DNA from: Mycolicibacterium austroafricanum | GTDB taxonomy: Bacteria > Actinomycetota > Actinomycetes > Mycobacteriales > Mycobacteriaceae | Assembly: GCF_000612725.1 (NCBI RefSeq) | Contig: NZ_HG964459.1 | Span: 107,003-171,002, forward strand | DNA: 64,000 bases | Direction of reading: 5' to 3' | The notes under the pieces: model-generated | Seen by the model: only the letters and a program-made list of their open reading frames with translations | The model's database searches: none | What the model was told of the DNA's origin: nothing | Made by a program: the position numbers and the translations under genes | In this document: one piece after another, positions 37,708 to 49,440 of the stretch | Layout: each line of letters opens with the position of its first letter | Position numbering within the stretch: position 1 is the first letter of the stretch

Positions 37708-39053
37708 AGCGCAAACGTCTCGACCCCGCCCGCCAGGCGGCTTTCGACGTGCTGCGGGCGGTGTCCGAGCGGGACGCCTACGCCAACCTGGCACTGCCCG
37801 CGTTGCTGCGGGACCGCGGAATCACCGGGCGCGACGCGGCTTTCGCCACCGAACTGACCTATGGCACCTGCCGCACGCGCGGTCTGCTCGACGCGGTCAT
37901 CGCCGCCGCCGCCGGCCGCCCGGTGGACAAAATCGATCCGGTGCTGCTGGACCTGTTGCGGCTGGGCAGCTACCAGCTGCTACGCACCCGCGTCGACGAC
38001 CACGCCGCGGTGTCGACCACCGTCGACCAGGCCGGCATCGAATTCGATTCCTCCCGAGCAGGATTCGTCAACGGAGTGCTGCGCACCATCGCGCGCCGCG
38101 ACGAGGCGTCCTGGGTCGAGGAACTCGCGCCCTCGGCTACCGGTGATCCGATCGGGCATCTGGCGTTTGTGCACGCCCACCCGCGGTGGGTGGCGCAGGC
38201 CTTCGCCGACGCGCTGGGCGCCCGCGCAGGTGAGCTCGGTGCGCTGCTCGCCAGTGACGACTCCCGCCCCGAGGTTCATCTGGTCGCGCGGCCGGGGGCG
38301 CTGACGGCTGCCGAGCTCGCCGAACAGGTGGGTGGCGGGGTCGGCAGGTACTCGCCCTACGCCGTTTATCTGGGCGAGGGCGACCCCGGCCAGCTGGCGG
38401 CCGTCCGCGAGGGCACAGCGCTGGTCCAGGACGAGGGCAGCCAACTGGTGGCCCGCGCGCTCACGCTGGCGCCGCTGGTCGGCCCCGACGGTGGGCGGTG
38501 GTTGGATCTGTGCGCCGGGCCGGGTGGCAAGACCGCGCTGCTGGCCGCGCTCGGCGCGCCCGAGGGGGTGACGGTGACCGCGGTGGAGCCCGCGCCCCGG
38601 CGCGCCGACCTGGTCGAGCAGAACACCGCGGGCCTTCCCGTCGAGGTCGTGCGCGTCGACGGCCGCGAACCGGGGCTGGCGCCCGGATTCGACCGGGTCC
38701 TCGTCGACGCCCCCTGCACCGGGCTCGGTGCCCTGCGCCGCCGACCCGAGGCGCGCTGGCGCCGTCAGCCCGGCGACGTGCCCCCACTGGCCAAGCTGCA
38801 GCGCGAGCTGCTGGCCTCGGCGATCCGGCTGACCAGACCGGGCGGCGTCGTGCTGTACGCGACCTGCTCGCCGCATCTGGCCGAGACCGCCGGTGTGGTC
38901 GCCGACGCGCTGCGCAGGCATCCGGTGACGGCGTTGGACACCCGTGAGCTGTTCGAGCCCGCCACCGACACCGGAGACGGGACGTCTGTGCAGCTGTGGC
39001 CGCACCGGCACGGCACCGACGCGATGTTCGCCGCCGCACTTCGGGTGAACTGA
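37704..39053 (+). CDS. rsmB: 16S rRNA (cytosine-5) methyltransferase, RsmB/Fmu family
   Basis: 449 residues. The N-terminal NusB-like RNA-binding domain ([18 protein letters not shown]) is followed by a Rossmann methyltransferase domain with the SAM-binding [16 protein letters not shown], the catalytic cysteines in [19 protein letters not shown] and [12 protein letters not shown]. It is expected to methylate C967 of 16S rRNA. The GTG at 37704 overlaps the fmt stop (GTGA); a GTG nine bases upstream is the alternative. Confidence 0.93.
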   Translation: MKRKRLDPARQAAFDVLRAVSERDAYANLALPALLRDRGITGRDAAFATELTYGTCRTRGLLDAVIAAAAGRPVDKIDPVLLDLLRLGSYQLLRTRVDDHAAVSTTVDQAGIEFDSSRAGFVNGVLRTIARRDEASWVEELAPSATGDPIGHLAFVHAHPRWVAQAFADALGARAGELGALLASDDSRPEVHLVARPGALTAAELAEQVGGGVGRYSPYAVYLGEGDPGQLAAVREGTALVQDEGSQLVARALTLAPLVGPDGGRWLDLCAGPGGKTALLAALGAPEGVTVTAVEPAPRRADLVEQNTAGLPVEVVRVDGREPGLAPGFDRVLVDAPCTGLGALRRRPEARWRRQPGDVPPLAKLQRELLASAIRLTRPGGVVLYATCSPHLAETAGVVADALRRHPVTALDTRELFEPATDTGDGTSVQLWPHRHGTDAMFAAALRVN

Positions 39054-39060
39054 GCACCGA

Positions 39061-39066
39061 TAAGGT
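39061..39066 (+). promoter_or_regulatory. -10 hexamer for rpe (leaderless)
   Basis: TAAGGT ends seven bases before the rpe ATG at 39074, supporting that start. Confidence 0.45.
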
Positions 39067-39073
39067 GTTGCCC

Positions 39074-39778
39074 ATGTCTGGACCGCTCGCCCGAGAAGCC
39101 AAGAAGTCGCCGCTCATCGCCCCGTCGATCCTGGCCGCCGATTTCGCCCGGCTGGCCGAGGAGACCGCCGCCGTGGAAGGTGCGGACTGGCTGCACGTCG
39201 ACGTGATGGACAACCACTTCGTGCCGAACCTGACGCTCGGTCTGCCGGTGGTGGAATCGCTGCTCAAGGCCACCGACATCCCGATGGACTGCCACCTGAT
39301 GATCGAGAACCCCGAGCGGTGGGCGCCGCCCTATGCCGAGGCGGGCGCCTACAACGTGACCATCCACGCCGAGGCGACCGACAACCCCGTCGCGGTGGCC
39401 CGCGACATCCGTGCCGCCGGCGCCAAGGCGGGTCTGTCGGTCAAGCCCGGCACGCCGCTGGAGCCGTACCTGGAGATCCTGCGCGAGTTCGACACCCTGC
39501 TGGTGATGTCGGTGGAACCGGGCTTCGGCGGGCAGAAGTTCATCGCCGAGGTGCTGCCCAAGGTCGGCATCGCGCGGCGGTTGGTCGACGCGGGCGAGCT
39601 GACCATCGTGATCGAGATCGACGGCGGCATCAACGCCGACACCATCGAGGCGGCCGCCGAGGCCGGCGTCGACTGCTTCGTCGCGGGTTCTGCGGTCTAC
39701 AGCGCGCAGGACCCCGCGGCGGCGGTGCACTCGCTGCGCAAGCAGGCCGCGTCGGCGTCCAAACACCTGACGCTGTGA
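39074..39778 (+). CDS. rpe: Ribulose-phosphate 3-epimerase
   Basis: 234 residues. It interconverts ribulose 5-phosphate and xylulose 5-phosphate in the pentose phosphate pathway. Metal and catalytic residues are in [35 protein letters not shown] and [11 protein letters not shown], with phosphate binding at FVAGSAVY. Placement beside the riboflavin genes is sensible because ribulose 5-phosphate is a riboflavin precursor. The stop overlaps the ribD start (GTGA). Confidence 0.96.
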   Translation: MSGPLAREAKKSPLIAPSILAADFARLAEETAAVEGADWLHVDVMDNHFVPNLTLGLPVVESLLKATDIPMDCHLMIENPERWAPPYAEAGAYNVTIHAEATDNPVAVARDIRAAGAKAGLSVKPGTPLEPYLEILREFDTLLVMSVEPGFGGQKFIAEVLPKVGIARRLVDAGELTIVIEIDGGINADTIEAAAEAGVDCFVAGSAVYSAQDPAAAVHSLRKQAASASKHLTL

Positions 39779-40776
39779 ACCTCGACGCCGCGATGGCCGC
39801 GGCCATCGAGCAGTCCGAGCGGGTCAAGGGCCGGACGTATCCGAATCCCCCCGTGGGAGCGGTCATCCTGGATCGCGATGGTGAGATCGCCGGCGTCGGT
39901 GCGACGGCGCCGCCGGGTGGACCGCACGCGGAGGTGGTGGCGCTGCGGCGGGCGGGGGAGAGGGCGGTCGGCGGCACCGCGGTGGTGACGCTGGAGCCGT
40001 GCAATCATTTCGGCCGCACCCCGCCCTGCGTCGATGCCCTCCTCGATGCCGGCATCGCCGAGGTCGCGTTCGCGGTCGCCGACCCCGACCCGGTGGCCGC
40101 CGGCGGAGCGGCCCGGCTGGCCGAATCCGGGGTGCGGGTGAGCGCGGGCGTGCTCGCCGCCGACGTCACCGGAGGGCCGCTGCGGGAATGGCTGCACAAG
40201 CAGCGCACCGGGATGCCGCACGTGACATGGAAATTCGCGACGAGCGTAGACGGGCGCAGCGCCGCGGCCGACGGTTCGAGTCAATGGATCACCAGCGAGG
40301 CGGCGCGCGCCGACGTGCATCGCAGGCGCGCGACGGCCGACGCGATCATCGTGGGCACCGGCACCGTGTTCGTCGACGACCCCGCGTTGACGGCCAGGCT
40401 GCCCGACGGCAGTCTCGCCGACCACCAGCCCCTGCGGGTGGTGGTCGGGAAACGTGAAATCTCGCCTGATGCAACGGTTCTCAACGACGATTCGCGAACC
40501 ATGGTGATCCGCACCCACAACCCGCACGAGGTCATCAAGGCGCTGGCGGATCGCACGGACGTATTCGTCGAGGGCGGCCCCACGTTGGCCGGGGCGTTCC
40601 TGCGCGCCGGGGTGATCGACCGGATCCTGGCCTACGTCGCCCCGATCCTGCTCGGCGGTCCGATCACCGCCGTCGACGACGTCGGTGTGCTCAGCATCGC
40701 GCAGGCCCAGCGCTGGCGTTTCGACGGGATGACCGCCGTAGGGCCCGACGTGTTGCTCAGCCTCACTCCCGTTTAG
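39775..40776 (+). CDS. ribD: Bifunctional riboflavin deaminase/reductase
   Basis: 333 residues. The N-terminal deaminase domain has the zinc motif HAEVVAL and [12 protein letters not shown] at about residues 43-80; the C-terminal reductase starts at about 145 with [19 protein letters not shown] and has [14 protein letters not shown]. It converts the GTP-derived pyrimidine to 5-amino-6-ribitylamino-uracil phosphate. The GTG at 39775 overlaps the rpe stop. The other rib genes lie 2.7 kb downstream. Confidence 0.95.
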   Translation: MNLDAAMAAAIEQSERVKGRTYPNPPVGAVILDRDGEIAGVGATAPPGGPHAEVVALRRAGERAVGGTAVVTLEPCNHFGRTPPCVDALLDAGIAEVAFAVADPDPVAAGGAARLAESGVRVSAGVLAADVTGGPLREWLHKQRTGMPHVTWKFATSVDGRSAAADGSSQWITSEAARADVHRRRATADAIIVGTGTVFVDDPALTARLPDGSLADHQPLRVVVGKREISPDATVLNDDSRTMVIRTHNPHEVIKALADRTDVFVEGGPTLAGAFLRAGVIDRILAYVAPILLGGPITAVDDVGVLSIAQAQRWRFDGMTAVGPDVLLSLTPV

Positions 40777-40777
40777 A

Positions 40778-40801
40778 GGTGTGAGTGCGCGGTCTCACAC
40801 C
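40778..40801 (+). terminator. Possible terminator after ribD
   Basis: GGTGTGAG (40778-40785) and CTCACACC (40794-40801) form a perfect eight-base stem with an eight-base loop, starting two bases after the ribD stop. There is no T-tract. Confidence 0.45.
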
Positions 40802-40837
40802 GCGGCCCGGCGCGCTGGGCCGCAGATCCGGCCCCGG

Positions 40838-40856
40838 CTGCCGGTAAAATCGGCAG
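40838..40856 (+). promoter_or_regulatory. TAAAAT -10-like hexamer within a small palindrome
   Basis: CTGCCG (40838-40843) and CGGCAG (40851-40856) flank GTAAAAT, whose TAAAAT (40845-40850) is a good -10. It would drive the small open frame at 40915. Confidence 0.35.
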
Positions 40857-40914
40857 GGAATTCGCGCTTTCACCGATGAGTTGCGCATGGTGAGCACGAG
40901 CAAAGGAAACGAGC

Positions 40915-41061
40915 ATGACTGCACTGCAGCACTGGCTCAGTCCCGTCGATCCCCGAAACGTCATGGGCGCGATTCGTGACGTGTGGCGGGAACTGACGTC
41001 CAGCCCGGCCGGCGAGGGTCAGGAGCCTCAGCTGATGGGGCCCGGACTCGAGCGCTGCTGA
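40915..41061 (+). CDS. Possible small protein, 48 residues
   Basis: An ATG at 40915 preceded by AAAGGAAACGAGC opens a 48-residue frame beginning [20 protein letters not shown] and including [16 protein letters not shown]. The sequence has a normal-looking amphipathic start and no transmembrane helix. A TAAAAT hexamer lies 65 bases upstream. Its 3' end overlaps the convergent P55 gene by 34 bases. I recognise no family; the ribosome site and promoter are the only support. Confidence 0.4.
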   Translation: MTALQHWLSPVDPRNVMGAIRDVWRELTSSPAGEGQEPQLMGPGLERC

Positions 41062-42614
41062 GCCTCGTCCGAGGGCTCTTCGGCGTGGTCGTCCTTGGCC
41101 GCGATCAGTAGTCCCAGCAGCGCGCCCACCAGGCAGACGACCGCCGTGATGGTGAAGATCTCGCCGTACTGCAGCACGTAGGCCTCACGCACCCGGTTGG
41201 CCTCGGCGGCCAGTCGTTCCGCGAGGGAGCCTCCTGCGGTGCTGGCCGGCAGGCTGGCGAGGTGCTGGTTGAAGCGGTACAGGCCCCACGCGGAGAGCGC
41301 CGCGATGCCGATCAGCATCCCGATCATGCGGGCGACCACCACCGCGGCCGAGGCGATACCGTGCTGGGCGGCCGGAACCACGCGCAGGGTGGCCGAGGTC
41401 AGCGGGCCGATGACCAGGCCGAGGCCCAGGCCGGCGATCGCGAGGTCGGTGTCCAGCACCGGCAGGCTGACGAAGCCGAGGTCGTGCCGGGCGGCCAGCA
41501 GGTCGACGGGCCACTTGGAGATCAGCAGGAAGCCGCCGGCGGCGATGAGCAGCCCGGCGAACGTCACGAGGCGGTCCCCGACCCGGGTGGCCAGCCAGCC
41601 ACCCAGCAGGGCACCGACCGGAAGTGCGATCAGGAAACGCAGCAGCAGGAACGCCGCCTCGTTCTGGTCCTGACCCAACACGCCCTGCCCGAACAGTTCG
41701 ACGTTGACCAGGGTCACCATCAGCGCCGCACCCGCAGTCAACGAGGCCCCCAGCGCGGCCAGGAAGGGCCGGAAGTGCACACCGCGCGGCTCCAGCAGCC
41801 TGGTCCTGGCGAACTTCTCCCACCCGAAGAAAGCCACGGCCGCGACTGCCGCCGCGATCAGAACGGGCAGGCCCCAGCTGGGCAGCACCGTCTTGCCGTC
41901 GGGTTTGGGGTTGTAGAGCCCGATCACCGCCAGGCCGAGGGCGACTGCCAGCAGCAGGCCGCCGACCACGTCGACCTTCTGCGGGTCCTCGGTCGGTGAG
42001 CGGCCGGGCAGGCTGAAGTGGATCATCACCATCGCGATCACGGCCAACGGCACGTTGACCCAGAACACCGACTGCCAGTGGCCGAACAGCCACACCAGCG
42101 AGATGCCGTAGACGGGGCCGAGGACGCTGCCGAGTTCCTGCGCCGCGCCGACCCCGCCGAGCACCGCGGCCCGGTTACGGGCGGCCCACAGGTCGGCCGC
42201 CAGCGCGAGGGTGACCGGCAGCAGGGCGCCGCTGGCAGTGCCCTGGATCACCCGGCCGACGACGAGCACCACCAGGTCCGTCGACATCGCGGTGATGACC
42301 GATCCCGCAGCGAAACCGGCCAGGCTGACCTGGATCAGAATCTTGCGGCCGAAGCGGTCCGAGGCGCGGCCGAGCAACGGCATCGCCGCGATGTAGCCGA
42401 GCAGGTAGCCGGTGATGATCGGGGTGACGCGCTGGATCTCGTTCACGCCGATGCCGACGTCGCGCATGATGTCGACCATGATCGTGACGACGACGTAGGT
42501 GTCGAGCGCGCCGAGCACCACCGCCAGGCTGCCCGCGCTGATCGCGATGCGCCGGTTGATCGCCCCCCGACCTGCGTGGGGCGCCGGCTTGGCCGTAATC
42601 GGCGTCCGGTGCAT
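41028..42614 (-). CDS. P55-type major facilitator efflux protein (Rv1410c-like)
   Basis: 528 residues, 14-segment MFS transporter. The loop motif [10 protein letters not shown] between helices 2 and 3 and [15 protein letters not shown] in helix 1 are typical; long stretches beyond helix 12 fit the DHA2 group. With LprG it exports triacylglycerol and related lipids, and affects drug tolerance and envelope integrity in mycobacteria. The ATG at 42614 overlaps the lprG stop (TGATG), so the two are co-translated. A further in-frame ATG at 42653 lies inside lprG and is rejected. Confidence 0.93.
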   Translation of the reverse strand: MHRTPITAKPAPHAGRGAINRRIAISAGSLAVVLGALDTYVVVTIMVDIMRDVGIGVNEIQRVTPIITGYLLGYIAAMPLLGRASDRFGRKILIQVSLAGFAAGSVITAMSTDLVVLVVGRVIQGTASGALLPVTLALAADLWAARNRAAVLGGVGAAQELGSVLGPVYGISLVWLFGHWQSVFWVNVPLAVIAMVMIHFSLPGRSPTEDPQKVDVVGGLLLAVALGLAVIGLYNPKPDGKTVLPSWGLPVLIAAAVAAVAFFGWEKFARTRLLEPRGVHFRPFLAALGASLTAGAALMVTLVNVELFGQGVLGQDQNEAAFLLLRFLIALPVGALLGGWLATRVGDRLVTFAGLLIAAGGFLLISKWPVDLLAARHDLGFVSLPVLDTDLAIAGLGLGLVIGPLTSATLRVVPAAQHGIASAAVVVARMIGMLIGIAALSAWGLYRFNQHLASLPASTAGGSLAERLAAEANRVREAYVLQYGEIFTITAVVCLVGALLGLLIAAKDDHAEEPSDEAQQRSSPGPIS

Positions 42615-43318
42615 CACACAGCGGGTTTGTCGACGGTCACCGGCTCGCCCCACTGCGACAGCGTCATCGTCACGCTGTTACCGGGGCTGGGCTCCAGGCG
42701 GGCCTGCATGAGCTCGTGGTCACCGTCCTCGGTGATCCATGCGGTGCCCGGGACGGGGCCGGTGGCGGCGATCTGCGGCGCGATCTTGTTGACCGCGTCG
42801 GCGCTGACCTCACCGGTGACGCGGACGGTCTGCGCGCCCTTGACCTCTTCGCGGCCGTCGGCGGTGGGATTGGAGAAGTTGGCCAGCACGTTGGCCAGAC
42901 CCACGTCGGGGTTCAGGATCGCGGCGACGTCATAGACGTCGGAGGCGGGTCCGAAGTTCGACAGGGCGCCACCCGCGGTGATCGCGGCGTAGAGATCGCC
43001 GTCGGAGACCACGAACGCGACGTCGTTGAGCCGCTGTCCGAGGAAGATGATGTTCGCGGTGCCCTTGGCGGCCACTGCGGGGGACTGCGTGAGGTCGCCC
43101 TCGAGTGACTCGACGGGCAGGTCCGGGATCTGGCCCTGAACGCTCAGGTTCAGATGCGCGCTGGTCTGCGCCTTGGTGGTCTCGCTCGACCGCTGCAGCA
43201 GGGTCGCGGCGTCGGGGAGTTCCTTACCGGAATCCTTCGAGGACGATCCGGAGCACCCTGCGACGAGGGCGACGACGGCGAAGAGGGCGGCGAAGATCGC
43301 CAACAGGCGGGTCTGCAT
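42614..43318 (-). CDS. lprG: LprG lipoprotein, lipid carrier
   Basis: 234 residues. The signal peptide ends in the lipobox LVAGCSGSS with the lipidated Cys at about residue 22. The mature LppX_LprAFG domain has [19 protein letters not shown] and [20 protein letters not shown], a half-barrel with a hydrophobic pocket that carries triacylated glycolipids or triacylglycerol across the periplasm. Forms an operon with P55. The ATG lies six bases after TACGAT, so the message is probably leaderless. Confidence 0.95.
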   Translation of the reverse strand: MQTRLLAIFAALFAVVALVAGCSGSSSKDSGKELPDAATLLQRSSETTKAQTSAHLNLSVQGQIPDLPVESLEGDLTQSPAVAAKGTANIIFLGQRLNDVAFVVSDGDLYAAITAGGALSNFGPASDVYDVAAILNPDVGLANVLANFSNPTADGREEVKGAQTVRVTGEVSADAVNKIAPQIAATGPVPGTAWITEDGDHELMQARLEPSPGNSVTMTLSQWGEPVTVDKPAV

Positions 43319-43324
43319 GCCTGC

Positions 43325-43330
43325 ATCGTA
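43325..43330 (-). promoter_or_regulatory. -10 hexamer for lprG (leaderless)
   Basis: TACGAT on the minus strand ends six bases before the lprG ATG at 43318. Confidence 0.5.
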
Positions 43331-43469
43331 GAGGGTGCGGACGTGTGGACGCGCGGCCCGGTGCCGGGGCGGAAGCGCAAAGATGGCCCCTGATCGGGAC
43401 TTTCACCGCGTCTCTGTGGGTCACGTGGGCGCCGCACACCCGCCGCACGTTCGAGGGCGCGAAGACGCC

Positions 43470-43475
43470 TAGGCT
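43470..43475 (+). promoter_or_regulatory. -10 hexamer for ribE (leaderless)
   Basis: TAGGCT ends seven bases before the GTG at 43483 and supports that start. Confidence 0.45.
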
Positions 43476-43482
43476 GGGCGGC

Positions 43483-44100
43483 GTGTTCACCGGAATCGTC
43501 GAAGAACTGGGTGAGGTCGTCGGCAAGGAGGACCTCGGTGACTCCGTCCGGCTGGTCATCCGCGGGCCCGTCGTGACCTCGGACGCCGGTCACGGCGACT
43601 CGATCGCGGTCAACGGGGTGTGTCTGACCGTCGTCGACGTGCTCGCCGACGGCTCGTTCAGCGCCGATGTGATGGACGAGACGCTCAACCGGTCGAGTCT
43701 GCGCGGCGTCGACGTGGGCGCCAAGGTCAACCTGGAACGCGCCGCGGCGGTCAGCAGCAGGCTCGGCGGTCACATCGTCCAGGGCCACGTCGACGGAACA
43801 GGCCATGTCATCTCGCGGACGCCGTCGGAACACTGGACGGTGGTGCGCATCGCGTTGCCCGCGGCACTGGCGCGCTACGTCGTCCAGAAGGGCTCCATCA
43901 CCGTGGACGGCGTGTCGCTGACCGTGTCAGGCCTCGGTCACGACTGGTTCGAGGTGTCGCTGATTCCCACCACGCTCGGGCTGACGACGCTGGGCCACGC
44001 CGAAGTCGGTGCGCACGTCAACCTCGAAGTCGACGTCATCGCGAAGTACGTCGAACGGCTCCTGGAGAAGAAAGACGCCCCCACCGGCGGTACCGACTGA
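43483..44100 (+). CDS. ribE: Riboflavin synthase alpha chain
   Basis: 205 residues, two lumazine-binding repeats. Repeat one begins FTGIVEELGEV with the core SIAVNGVCLTVV; repeat two has ITVDGVSLTVSGLG; GHIVQGHVDGTG joins them. It dismutates two 6,7-dimethyl-8-ribityllumazine molecules to riboflavin. The start GTG encodes the conserved Met of MFTGIVEE and lies just after a -10 hexamer. This gene is named ribC in some mycobacterial annotations. No FMN riboswitch sequence is visible upstream. Confidence 0.96.
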   Translation: MFTGIVEELGEVVGKEDLGDSVRLVIRGPVVTSDAGHGDSIAVNGVCLTVVDVLADGSFSADVMDETLNRSSLRGVDVGAKVNLERAAAVSSRLGGHIVQGHVDGTGHVISRTPSEHWTVVRIALPAALARYVVQKGSITVDGVSLTVSGLGHDWFEVSLIPTTLGLTTLGHAEVGAHVNLEVDVIAKYVERLLEKKDAPTGGTD

Positions 44101-44167
44101 CCGCGCATCGGACCGGCGGCAATATTGCGCCCCGACCCGTGGTTCATACTGAAGGGTATTGACACGA

Positions 44168-44187
44168 GGTTCCGGGGTGCCGGAACC
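44168..44187 (+). repeat. Strong hairpin in the ribBA leader
   Basis: GGTTCCGG (44168-44175) and CCGGAACC (44180-44187) form a perfect eight-base stem with a four-base loop GGTG, ending eight bases before the ribosome site GGTGAGG (44196-44202) of ribBA. CATACT at 44146-44151 could be the -10. It may influence translation of ribBA; no known riboswitch class matches. Confidence 0.6.
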
Positions 44188-44203
44188 GGCAAGGGTGGTG
44201 AGG

Positions 44204-46409
<2,206 letters not shown>

Positions 46410-46431
46410 CGGGGCCGTCGGGGCCCGGCAG

Positions 46432-46437
46432 TAACCT
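46432..46437 (+). promoter_or_regulatory. -10 hexamer for uvrC (leaderless)
   Basis: TAACCT ends seven bases before the uvrC GTG at 46445. A TTGACG at 46406-46411 is a possible -35, though 20 bases away. Confidence 0.45.
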
Positions 46438-46444
46438 GGGAGCC

Positions 46445-48430
46445 GTGCCCGATCCATCGACATACCGACCCGCCCCCGGGTCGATTCCCGTCGAACCGGG
46501 CGTCTACCGATTCCGCGACCCGCACGGCCGGGTGATCTACGTCGGCAAGGCCAAGAGCCTGCGTAGCCGGCTCAACTCGTATTTCGCCGATCTCTCGGGT
46601 CTGGCCCCGAGGACCCGGCAGATGGTGACGACCGCTGCCAGTGTCGAGTGGACGGTCGTCAGCACCGAGGTCGAGGCGCTGCAGCTCGAATACAACTGGA
46701 TCAAGGAATTCGACCCCCGGTTCAACATCCGCTACCGCGACGACAAGTCCTATCCTGTCCTCGCGGTGACCCTCAACGAGGAATACCCGCGGCTGAAGGT
46801 CTACCGTGGTCCGCGCCGCAAAGGGGTGCGCTACTTCGGCCCTTATTCGCACGCGTGGGCGATCCGGGAGACACTCGATCTGTTGACCCGGGTGTTCCCG
46901 GCACGCACCTGCTCGAACGGGGTCTTCAAGCGGCACAGCCAGATTGACCGTCCCTGCCTGCTCGGCTACATCGACAAATGCGCGGCGCCCTGCGTCGGCC
47001 GGGTCAGTGCCGAGGAGCACCGGCGGATCGTGCTCGACTTCTGCGACTTCCTCGCGGGTAAGACCGATCGGCTGATCCGCGAGATGGAACAACAGATGAA
47101 CGCCGCCGCCGAGGAGTTGGACTTCGAGCGGGCCGCCCGGCTGCGCGACAACATCGGGGCGATGCGCCGCGCCATGGAGAAGCAGACCGTGGTTCTCGGT
47201 GACGGCACCGACGCCGACGTCGTCGCGTTCGCCGACGACGAGCTCGAAGCGGCGGTCCAGGTGTTCCACGTGCGCGGTGGCCGGGTCCGCGGCCAGCGCG
47301 GCTGGGTCATCGAAAAGTCCGGCGAGCCAGGCGAATCCACCCCCGCGTACCTGGTCGAGCAGTTCCTCACCCAGTTCTACGGCGACCAGGCCGAACTCGG
47401 CGGCGCAGCCGACGAGGCGACGAACCCGGTGCCCAGACAGGTGCTCGTCCCGGTCCTGCCCGACACGGCGGAGGAGCTGGAGACCTGGCTGTCGCAGCTG
47501 AGAGGCTCGCGGGTGTCGCTGCGGGTGCCCCAGCGCGGGGACAAGCGGACGCTCGCCGAGACGGTCAAGCGCAACGCCGAACAGGCGCTCACCCAGCACA
47601 AGCTCAAGCGGGCCGGTGACTTCACCGCCAGAAGTGCGGCGCTGCAGAGCATTCAGGAAGCGCTCGGTTTGGCGGACGCCCCGCTGCGTATCGAGTGCGT
47701 CGACATCAGCCACGTGCAGGGCACCGATGTGGTCGCCTCGTTGGTGGTGTTCGAGGACGGCCTGCCGCGCAAGTCCGACTACCGGCACTTCGCGATCAGG
47801 GAGGCGGCGGGCGACGGTCGGTCCGACGACGTCGCCTCGATCGCCGAGGTGACCCGGCGGCGGTTCCACCGCCACCTGAAGGAAACCCCGGAACCGGAAG
47901 GGCCTCCGAGCGCTCGTCCGGCCAGGTTCGCGTACCCGCCCAACCTGTTCGTCGTCGACGGCGGCGCACCGCAGGTCAATGCTGCAGCAGCGGTGCTGGA
48001 CGAACTCGGCATCTCCGACGTGGCGGTGATCGGTCTGGCCAAGCGGCTGGAGGAGGTCTGGGTGCCGAACCTGGACGGCACGGCGCCCGACCCGGTGATT
48101 TTCCCGCGTAACAGTGACGGCCTGTATCTGCTGCAGCGGGTCCGCGACGAGGCGCACCGGTTCGCCATCTCCTACCACCGCAGCAAGCGGTCCAAGCGGA
48201 TGACGGCCTCCGCGCTGGACTCGGTGCGCGGACTGGGCGAGCACCGCCGCAAGGCCCTTGTCACGCATTTCGGGTCACTGGCCCGACTCAAGCAGGCCAG
48301 TGTCGACGAGATCACCGCGGTGCCCGGCATCGGCGCGGCGACCGCGCGGGCCGTCCTGGAAGCGCTGGGAGCCGATTCCGGAGCGGCGCCCACGGATATC
48401 GGCAATGATCAGAGCAGGATATCGGGATGA
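46445..48430 (+). CDS. uvrC: Excinuclease ABC subunit C
   Basis: 661 residues. The N-terminal GIY-YIG nuclease has [20 protein letters not shown], the UvrB-binding UVR motif lies near 210-245 ([19 protein letters not shown]), the RNase H-like nuclease has [20 protein letters not shown] and [12 protein letters not shown], and two helix-hairpin-helix motifs close the protein ([17 protein letters not shown]). It cuts on both sides of UvrB-bound lesions. Start GTG is placed directly after a -10 hexamer. The stop overlaps the rapZ start. Confidence 0.97.
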   Translation: MPDPSTYRPAPGSIPVEPGVYRFRDPHGRVIYVGKAKSLRSRLNSYFADLSGLAPRTRQMVTTAASVEWTVVSTEVEALQLEYNWIKEFDPRFNIRYRDDKSYPVLAVTLNEEYPRLKVYRGPRRKGVRYFGPYSHAWAIRETLDLLTRVFPARTCSNGVFKRHSQIDRPCLLGYIDKCAAPCVGRVSAEEHRRIVLDFCDFLAGKTDRLIREMEQQMNAAAEELDFERAARLRDNIGAMRRAMEKQTVVLGDGTDADVVAFADDELEAAVQVFHVRGGRVRGQRGWVIEKSGEPGESTPAYLVEQFLTQFYGDQAELGGAADEATNPVPRQVLVPVLPDTAEELETWLSQLRGSRVSLRVPQRGDKRTLAETVKRNAEQALTQHKLKRAGDFTARSAALQSIQEALGLADAPLRIECVDISHVQGTDVVASLVVFEDGLPRKSDYRHFAIREAAGDGRSDDVASIAEVTRRRFHRHLKETPEPEGPPSARPARFAYPPNLFVVDGGAPQVNAAAAVLDELGISDVAVIGLAKRLEEVWVPNLDGTAPDPVIFPRNSDGLYLLQRVRDEAHRFAISYHRSKRSKRMTASALDSVRGLGEHRRKALVTHFGSLARLKQASVDEITAVPGIGAATARAVLEALGADSGAAPTDIGNDQSRISG

Positions 48431-49386
48431 CAGAGCAGGGCATGCATCAGGAACTGCGTGGGGGAGCCGGCACCGCCGGTGGCGAGGGGGGCCTCGAAGC
48501 AGCTGCCATGGACGGTGGCGCGGACAACGGAATCGACGTCGTCCTGGTCACGGGTCTGTCCGGCGCGGGGCGGGGCACCGCGGCCAAGGTGCTCGAAGAC
48601 CTCGGCTGGTATGTGGCCGACAACCTGCCGCCGGAGCTGATCGCACAGATGGTGGACCTCGGTCTGGCCGCGGGCTCGCGGATCACCCAGCTGGCGGTGG
48701 TGATGGACGTACGCTCGCGGGGCTTCACCGGCGATCTGGACTGGGTGCGCAGGGAACTGGCCACCCGCAACATCGTGCCGCGGGTGCTGTTCCTGGAGGC
48801 TTCCGACGACATCCTGGTGCGACGCTACGAACAGAACCGGCGCAGCCATCCCTTGCAGGGCAACCAGACTCTTGCCGAGGGCATCGCCGCCGAGCGCACC
48901 ATGCTGGCCCCGGTGCGGGCGTCGGCCGACCTGGTGATCGACACCTCGTCGCTGTCCGTGCACGCCCTGAGGGACAGCATCGAGCGGGCCTTCGCGGGTG
49001 AGACGGTCGCCCACACCAACGTCACGGTCGAGTCGTTCGGATACAAGTACGGGCTGCCGATGGACGCCGACACCGTGATGGACGTGCGGTTCCTGCCCAA
49101 CCCCCACTGGGTGGACAGGCTGCGACCGAACACCGGCCAGCACCACGAGGTCCGCGACTACGTGCTCGGCCAGCCCGGTGCCCTCGAATTCCTGGACTCC
49201 TACCATCAGCTCTTGGACGTGGTGATCGACGGATACCGCCGTGAGGGGAAGCGCTATATGACCGTCGCCATCGGATGCACCGGAGGAAAACACCGCAGTG
49301 TCGCGATGGCCGAGGCGCTCGCCGAACGCCTGCAGGACTCCGACCTGACGGTGCGCGTGCTGCACCGGGATCTGGGGCGCGAATGA
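48427..49386 (+). CDS. rapZ: RapZ/YvcJ-family nucleotide-binding protein
   Basis: 319 residues. The P-loop reads GLSGAGRGT, in which Arg and Gly stand where GKS is usual, so nucleotide binding may differ from the enterobacterial protein; I recall the same form in M. tuberculosis Rv1421. [27 protein letters not shown] and [13 protein letters not shown] are the other family signatures. In E. coli RapZ directs small-RNA decay for cell wall precursor control; the actinobacterial role is unknown. About 30 extra N-terminal residues (Gly-rich) precede the domain. It starts an ATGA-coupled series with cuvA and whiA. Confidence 0.93.
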   Translation: MTEQGMHQELRGGAGTAGGEGGLEAAAMDGGADNGIDVVLVTGLSGAGRGTAAKVLEDLGWYVADNLPPELIAQMVDLGLAAGSRITQLAVVMDVRSRGFTGDLDWVRRELATRNIVPRVLFLEASDDILVRRYEQNRRSHPLQGNQTLAEGIAAERTMLAPVRASADLVIDTSSLSVHALRDSIERAFAGETVAHTNVTVESFGYKYGLPMDADTVMDVRFLPNPHWVDRLRPNTGQHHEVRDYVLGQPGALEFLDSYHQLLDVVIDGYRREGKRYMTVAIGCTGGKHRSVAMAEALAERLQDSDLTVRVLHRDLGRE

Positions 49387-49438
49387 GCTTCTCCGCACGC
49401 GAGGAGGACAAATGAGCTTCTCCGCACGCGAGGAGGAC
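49382..49438 (+). repeat. 29-bp tandem duplication carrying two ten-residue coupled mini-ORFs
   Basis: Two identical 28-base copies lie at 49382-49409 and 49411-49438, period 29. Each starts with an ATG and holds a ribosome site (GAGGAGGAC). Copy one encodes [10 protein letters not shown] (49383-49415) and copy two [10 protein letters not shown] (49412-49444). The rapZ stop overlaps the first ATG, the first stop overlaps the second ATG, and the second stop overlaps the cuvA ATG, giving a chain of three ATGA junctions. Inference: ribosomes could step through this spacer by repeated termination-reinitiation. Confidence 0.8.
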
Positions 49439-49440
49439 CG

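Noticed and set aside
43331-44203. FMN riboswitch near the riboflavin genes
   Set aside because: None of the conserved RFN segments could be found upstream of ribE or ribBA.
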